Below, one piece after another: positions 60,010-64,000 of a stretch of DNA of 64,000 bases; position 1 is the first letter of the stretch, and every line of letters starts with the position of its first letter. This stretch comes from Streptomyces hyaluromycini (GTDB lineage: Bacteria; Actinomycetota; Actinomycetes; Streptomycetales; Streptomycetaceae), in NCBI RefSeq assembly GCF_002217755.1, contig NZ_BCFL01000019.1, positions 742,712 to 806,711 on the forward strand. The letters run 5' to 3'. Below the pieces are notes generated by a model. The model searched no databases, was not told where the DNA came from, and worked only from the letters and a program-made list of their open reading frames with translations. A program made the position numbers and the translations under genes.

Positions 60010-61683
60010 TCAGCCCTGGCTCTTTCGCCACGCAACGAGTGCGGATCGGGCCAGGTTGCGTTCCTTCCTGCGCTCGGGCAGAAGGGCCCATCGGCTTCCG
60101 AGTAGCTTGGTGAAGTCCGAGAGCGTACTTCTCGCCCGGAGTTCCTGAAGGATCGCAGGCAATGGTGTGCCGACCAGCCCCGCATTCATGAGGGAATGTT
60201 GGTAAGCCTTGCAGACAGCCGTGAAGACGGCCACCAGGCCCTCCAGCGACAAGCCGTCGATAAGAACACCGGTGAGGGCTCGCCACTCCGCGTCTGTCAT
60301 CCCGCCAAGCCGCTCGTCGTGGAGCGACAGCCACAGTCCGGGCATTCGGACCCTCTTCGCGAGATCGGTGACAAGCAGCGCGAGGAGCTGTTGCCATCGG
60401 TATTCCGATGCCACAGGGATGAGGGTGAGCACGTACGCGTCCCTGTGCGTCGCAGAGGCGTGCAGATTCTCGACTGCAGTCACGTCGTCGGGTGGGATCA
60501 GGGCCAGTACCTGAGCCACTTCGCTCTGACTGCGCGGAGATTCGAGCAGGGCGGCCAGGACGCTTTGTGGTCCGCGGGCCCGAAGACGGAATCCGCCTTC
60601 GGCCGTCTCCCAGCTGTCCGGCCAGAGGACGTGCAGCCTGGCGATGTCCCGGGGTGGCATCACTCTGCACGCCTCGGCAGCGAGGAGTTCTGCCCGTTCG
60701 GCGGCGGTGTGAAAGGAGGACGGGGTCCACTGCCTGTGCAGGGTCTGTCTGCCGAATGCCGCTACGTCGTCGACGTCCCGGACCCGGGCCACGTTCCGAA
60801 CGACGTGGTCACCGTGTTGACGGTCCTCCCGATGGTCGAGCCAGGCCACGAGGTCCGAGAGCTCTTCGACGGGAAGGGTCAGTGCCGCTTCCGTGAGTTC
60901 TCGTGCGGCTTCGTTGTTCCGGCCGTTCTCCCAGTACGTCATCAACTGGTCCTGGCGCGCTGCCAAGGGCAGCGCGACGCTTCCGCCCTCGCCGGATCGT
61001 GCGGCCAGTTCCTCTTCCATGTCCCGGACCCGCGACTCCAAGTGCGCGCACCGGCGTTCGGCCTCTGCGCGCTGTGCGGTGACCTCGGCCAGTTCGGCCT
61101 TGAGACGGGCGATTTCCTCGGCACGTCCGTCCGTGTCGGCGGAACGCTGCGGTTGGGGCACGGGTGGTTCCACGTCGGTGTCTGGCGTGGGTGGCTGATC
61201 GGCGATCCAGTCCTGACGGACCTGTTCCAACTCGGCGTGCAAGTGGTAGATCTCGGCCTCCCTTTTTCCGAGGAGGTCGTGAAGCGCTTCCTGATGCCTG
61301 GCCAGGGTCGCGGCCTTGCGCTGCATCCGCTCCATTTCGTCCCGTACCGACTCGAGCTCATAGACAGCCGGGTCACACACTTGTAGAGCTGCGAGGCGTA
61401 ACTGGTGGAGATTGGCTCGTACTTCAGGCTGCACGGACGTGTCATGTCGAACCTCGACCTCACGGACCAGCCGGTCGATAAAGTCCTGCGTGGCCACGCG
61501 TCGGCCGCGTAGGGAGCGCGACACCACCGACTTGTCGAGAGAGACGCGAACAGCGTAGGCGTTCTGCGACATGTGCAGAGTGTTGAACAGTGTCGTCAAC
61601 GCTTTGCCGAGCGCGGCAACCTGTGGGATTTCTCCCCTCTCCAACTCTCCTGAATTCCCGGACGCGGGTGTCACATCATTCAC
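60010..61683 (-). CDS. HTH-like coiled-coil protein with a TTA codon
   Basis: A 557-aa protein starting at GTG 61683 behind GAGGGGGC. Residues 15-60 (LGKALTTLFNTLHMSQNAYAV, DKSVVSRSLRGRRV) look like an XRE helix-turn-helix. A long coiled coil follows (about 85-220, EEIARLKAELAEVTAQRAE), then an alpha-helical C-terminal region with no known motif. Leu95 is encoded by TTA (61401-61399), so translation needs bldA tRNA. Base use is less GC-rich than in its neighbours. The function is unknown; regulation or phage-related sensing is possible. Confidence 0.8.
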   Translation of the reverse strand: MNDVTPASGNSGELERGEIPQVAALGKALTTLFNTLHMSQNAYAVRVSLDKSVVSRSLRGRRVATQDFIDRLVREVEVRHDTSVQPEVRANLHQLRLAALQVCDPAVYELESVRDEMERMQRKAATLARHQEALHDLLGKREAEIYHLHAELEQVRQDWIADQPPTPDTDVEPPVPQPQRSADTDGRAEEIARLKAELAEVTAQRAEAERRCAHLESRVRDMEEELAARSGEGGSVALPLAARQDQLMTYWENGRNNEAARELTEAALTLPVEELSDLVAWLDHREDRQHGDHVVRNVARVRDVDDVAAFGRQTLHRQWTPSSFHTAAERAELLAAEACRVMPPRDIARLHVLWPDSWETAEGGFRLRARGPQSVLAALLESPRSQSEVAQVLALIPPDDVTAVENLHASATHRDAYVLTLIPVASEYRWQQLLALLVTDLAKRVRMPGLWLSLHDERLGGMTDAEWRALTGVLIDGLSLEGLVAVFTAVCKAYQHSLMNAGLVGTPLPAILQELRARSTLSDFTKLLGSRWALLPERRKERNLARSALVAWRKSQG

Positions 61684-61810
61684 AGGTGCCCCCTCAGCGC
61701 TGACTCTGTGTTGACTCCGGATCGGCAACCGATGCGGCTGTCGCAACGACACGGGACCCATGGACGGTGGAGGCCGAAAGGTCCCTCCCGCACAAAGGAG
61801 CCGTCGAACC

Positions 61811-62029
61811 ATGACATCGTCCTGGGCAGCCGCGGTCATGGGCAGCCGGGTTCAACGCACGCTCATCGTCCTCTTCGCACTGCTCCCTCTGTGCGTCGTG
61901 ACGCTGGCCTCCGTCCCTGCCCTGCTGCTGCTCCCCTTCTTCCCCACGCATAGCGCCCGTGCCCACGCGATCGTGCAGCAACTGATCACCTGGACGCGTA
62001 CGACGCTGATCTTCAGCAGGAATCAGTGA
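61811..62029 (+). CDS. small membrane protein divergent from HTH protein
   Basis: A 72-aa protein starting at ATG 61811 behind AAAGGAG. Two hydrophobic helices (RTLIVLFALLPLCVVTLASV and PALLLLPFF) are followed by a basic helix (HAIVQQLITWTRTTLIF). It is divergent from the TTA-containing protein, 127 bp apart, and may be its partner. No family was recognised. Its end overlaps the remnant on the other strand. Confidence 0.65.
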   Translation: MTSSWAAAVMGSRVQRTLIVLFALLPLCVVTLASVPALLLLPFFPTHSARAHAIVQQLITWTRTTLIFSRNQ

Positions 62030-62339
62030 GCGGCCGGTCGAGCGGAGCAGCCCCGGCATCGCCCGGTTGCATGGCGCGGAACGCGCGGTCGCAGCCGTCG
62101 CAGTTCTGGAGGGGGAGTGGCCGACCCGGAGCAGCGGGAGGTCGGGTTGCCGTCGGAAGGGCCGGTGGCAGCCATTCGCGCAGGCGGTATGCGAGGAGTT
62201 GGGCCGGCCAGCGGACCGCGCCGCTGGGGAGGTCACCCGTGAGGGTGCGGAGCAGGTCGGCGGCACGGCAGTGGTCGGCGGAGAGCGGGGGCGCCGGAGG
62301 CTCCCGACCGGTGCGGTGTACAGGTTTCCACGCCGTCAC
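62013..62339 (-). pseudogene. frameshifted C-terminal remnant with Cys-rich motif
   Basis: The reverse frame reads GAVRWPAQLLAYRLREWLPP and then LPLQNCDGCDRAFRA, a motif at the end of a known group of Streptomyces proteins that normally finishes PGRCRxC. Here one base appears missing after the Pro-Gly, giving PGDAGAAP, while another frame gives RCRGC. The region upstream has no matching N-terminus. The rest of the 490-bp stretch to 62519 shows only the promoter of the antitoxin gene. Confidence 0.5.
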
Positions 62340-62519
62340 GGCCGCTTGCTCATCCGATCGTGTGATCCAGGCTGGCGGCCATGGCCCCGGTAGGGATTTG
62401 GAGAGGTTCTCTTCCAGGCGTTCTTTCCGGGATATCGGGCGTGCCGGGAACGCGGCCGGCTGGGTCGTGGGATGTCCGATCCTGGGCGGGGCGATGGTAT
62501 TCGGTTGTATTCTCGGGGT

Positions 62520-62783
62520 ATGAGTGACACCACGATCAAGATCAGCGAATCAATAAGAGACCGCCTCCGCACGCTGGCCGAAGAGCGTGGCATGAGCACG
62601 CGGGCGTACGTGGAGCGGGTCGTCGCCGCCACGCCGACCGAGACCGAGCGCGCAGAGCGGACGGCGCGGGCGGTGGCCTATGTGCAGGCCCACCTCCGGG
62701 AGGACTTCACCGAGGGAGACGTACGGGAAGCGCAGGAGTGGCGTGCGGCGATTGCCGAGGGGCGATTGGGGAGTCGCAGGTGA
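62520..62783 (+). CDS. antitoxin, ribbon-helix-helix type
   Basis: An 87-aa protein starting at ATG 62520. The N-terminus DTTIKISESIRDRLRTLAEE with RGMSTRAYVERVV has the beta-strand and helices of RHH-type antitoxins; the C-terminal tail (EDFTEGDVREAQEWRA) may cover the toxin. The stop overlaps the GTG of the next gene (GTGA at 62780-62783), the usual sign of a toxin-antitoxin pair. It probably represses its own promoter. Confidence 0.8.
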   Translation: MSDTTIKISESIRDRLRTLAEERGMSTRAYVERVVAATPTETERAERTARAVAYVQAHLREDFTEGDVREAQEWRAAIAEGRLGSRR

Positions 62784-63151
62784 TTTTTCTCGACCACACC
62801 GCTGTGCTCGCACTCTGCCGTGGTCACCGGTTGCTCTCCGGGCTGGCTGTCGTGGAGGTAGATGATCTGGCCCAGCGCGCTCACGTACCTGCCTTGTGCC
62901 TTGTCGCGGCCAGCCTGGAACGGCCCGGTGTGGCGGCGCATGTCGGAGCGCTGCCCGGGCTGGAGTTTCTTCCGCTCGACTTCGCCGGTGCGGCAGCGGT
63001 TGAGCAAGTCGTGTCCGCCGGGCTGGACTGGTCCTTCGGGCATGCGGTGTACGCAGCCTCCTCCGATCCTGCCGAGGGACAGATCCTGACGGCCGTACCG
63101 GATGCCTACAACGGCACCGGTATGTGGGTGGTGGACATCGGTAAGCCCTGA
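62780..63151 (+). CDS. PIN-like toxin (VapC-like)
   Basis: A 123-aa protein starting at GTG 62780. FLDHTAVLALCRGHRLLSG supplies the first acidic residue, and DWSFGHAVYAASSDPAEGQI the central one, as in PIN RNases, but the last acid of the family is weak. This fits a divergent VapC type that cleaves RNA. The coupling to the RHH gene supports the role. It is a prediction from context and a faint motif. Confidence 0.65.
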   Translation: MIFLDHTAVLALCRGHRLLSGLAVVEVDDLAQRAHVPALCLVAASLERPGVAAHVGALPGLEFLPLDFAGAAAVEQVVSAGLDWSFGHAVYAASSDPAEGQILTAVPDAYNGTGMWVVDIGKP

Positions 63152-63165
63152 GAGGCCGGGGAAGG

Positions 63166-64000
63166 TCAGCCCGCCCCCGCCCGCCAGTGCTGGCCCGTGC
63201 CGTCGTTCACCGGGGACAGGGAGAGCTGGTCGGCGCCGGTCGGGGTGAGGGCCGTTTCGAGGGCGATCTCCGGGCAGATCTCGCCGTCGGGGGTCACGGT
63301 GAAGCGGAGGTTGTCGCCGTGGTCGCCGTCCACGGAGGCGCAGCTCCAGATGCCGACGCCCTTGTCGACGGAACCCCGGCTGTCCAGGCAGAAGTCGGGA
63401 TCCGCGGCGGACTGGAGGACGCCCCGGGCGGTGTCGACCCGCCAGCGCTGGGTGGGGGAGGCGGAGCAGGGGGCCGTGACGACGTCGGTGCCGTTGCCGA
63501 GGTCGGCGTCGCGGATGTCCAGGCAGCGGGCGGTGGCGGCGTTCACGACCTGGGCGTAGGCGGTGCCCGGGGGTTTCGGGGTCGCGGACGGGGTCGGCGT
63601 CGCGGATCGCGTCGGGGTGGCGGACGGGCTCGGGGACGGACTGTGCGACGGTCTCGCGGGGCTGGGAGACGGCGAGGGGGAGACGGTCGCCGTCACTGTC
63701 ACCTGCACCGGGGGAGTGGCGGCCGCCGGGGGCCGGGTGTGCGGGGCCGGGCGGTTCAGCAGGAACAGCAGCAGCGGTACGAGGGCCACGCCCAGTGCCG
63801 TCGAGGTGAGCAGGAGGCGCCGGGACCGGAGGCGGCGCTCCCGGGGCGGGGCGGCGCCCGGGCCGGGTTCGGTGGGAGGCGCTGGTGTGATGCCGAGGCG
63901 TACGTACGCCGTTCCGGCCCACGGCAGCAGGCCCTCCGCCAGGGTCTCGCGCGGGGCGTCCCGGAGCGCGGTGAGGTCCTCGAACGCGGCCGTGCAGTGC
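63166..64000 (-). CDS. membrane protein with ricin-type lectin domain, 5' end missing
   Basis: The reading frame is open to the right edge. From the edge it reads HCTAAFEDLTALRDAPRETL, then an Arg-rich segment, one membrane helix (LLLTSTALGVALVPLLLFLL), a Pro/Ser/Thr linker and a beta-trefoil half (VVNAATARCLDIRDADLGNG, WRVDTARGVLQSAADPDFCL, GQHWRAGAG). The QxW-like end suggests a ricin-B carbohydrate-binding domain outside the cell. The cytoplasmic N-terminus is beyond the window and may hold another domain. Confidence 0.8.
   Translation of the reverse strand, partial: HCTAAFEDLTALRDAPRETLAEGLLPWAGTAYVRLGITPAPPTEPGPGAAPPRERRLRSRRLLLTSTALGVALVPLLLFLLNRPAPHTRPPAAATPPVQVTVTATVSPSPSPSPARPSHSPSPSPSATPTRSATPTPSATPKPPGTAYAQVVNAATARCLDIRDADLGNGTDVVTAPCSASPTQRWRVDTARGVLQSAADPDFCLDSRGSVDKGVGIWSCASVDGDHGDNLRFTVTPDGEICPEIALETALTPTGADQLSLSPVNDGTGQHWRAGAG

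Overview
The window is high-GC actinomycete chromosome, and the gene content points to Streptomyces. GTG and TTG starts are common, ATGA and GTGA stop-start overlaps are frequent, and there is a tRNA-Leu reading UUA (bldA). Rpf muralytic enzymes, a DivIC-type septation protein and CYP107-like P450 are also present. From memory, the order lipoprotein-mazG-P450-rpf-rpfA-eno-divIC-DUF501-ppx-ndh-cfa-ABC matches the conserved core around SCO3089-SCO3101 of S. coelicolor; this was not checked against a database.

Left part, 0-14 kb: edge of an SDR enzyme, a secreted HNH nuclease, an M48 membrane protease coupled to a conserved protein of unknown function, a lipoprotein, an orphan N-6 DNA methylase-like protein, a membrane protein coupled to a Ser/Thr kinase, a secreted DUF1906 hydrolase, a SurA-like lipoprotein, and mazG coupled to a P450. 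Middle core, 14-27 kb: two resuscitation-promoting factors (rpfA carries a c-di-AMP riboswitch leader), eno, divIC, a DUF501 protein, a Ppx/GppA phosphatase, a type II NADH dehydrogenase with a Rex operator, a cyclopropane-synthase-like methyltransferase and a MacB/FtsX-type ABC transporter, followed by bldA.

Accessory block, 27.7-32.1 kb: this is the best candidate for an undescribed system. It holds an XRE regulator, two tandem palindromic operators, two 82 % identical small peptides without cysteine, a membrane M50 metalloprotease with an N-terminal PqqD-like recognition domain, and a secreted protein. The layout resembles a RiPP locus without a recognisable modifying enzyme.

32-47 kb: pobA, a Bax1-I/YccA membrane protein, DUF4287 and other small proteins, a thiolase, an SGNH hydrolase, cystathionine beta-synthase, a MmyB-like regulator divergent from an SDR, a beta-carbonic anhydrase lacking a key Arg, and a four-gene osmoprotectant ABC operon. 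47.5-60 kb: a histidine-ammonia-lyase-like gene with an altered MIO motif coupled to an RpiR regulator, a four-gene Roadblock/LC7-DUF4388 operon, a DAP-decarboxylase-like gene, and histidine-degradation genes hutU, an M20 amidohydrolase, hutF and hutI. Together hutU, hutI, hutF and the amidohydrolase can take urocanate to glutamate by the formylglutamate branch.

Right end, 60-64 kb: more variable. It contains a coiled-coil HTH-like regulator with a TTA codon (bldA target), a small membrane protein, a frameshifted remnant, a VapBC-like toxin-antitoxin pair and the C-terminal part of a ricin-lectin membrane protein. Several dispersed palindromic repeats recur through the window, some inside coding sequence.
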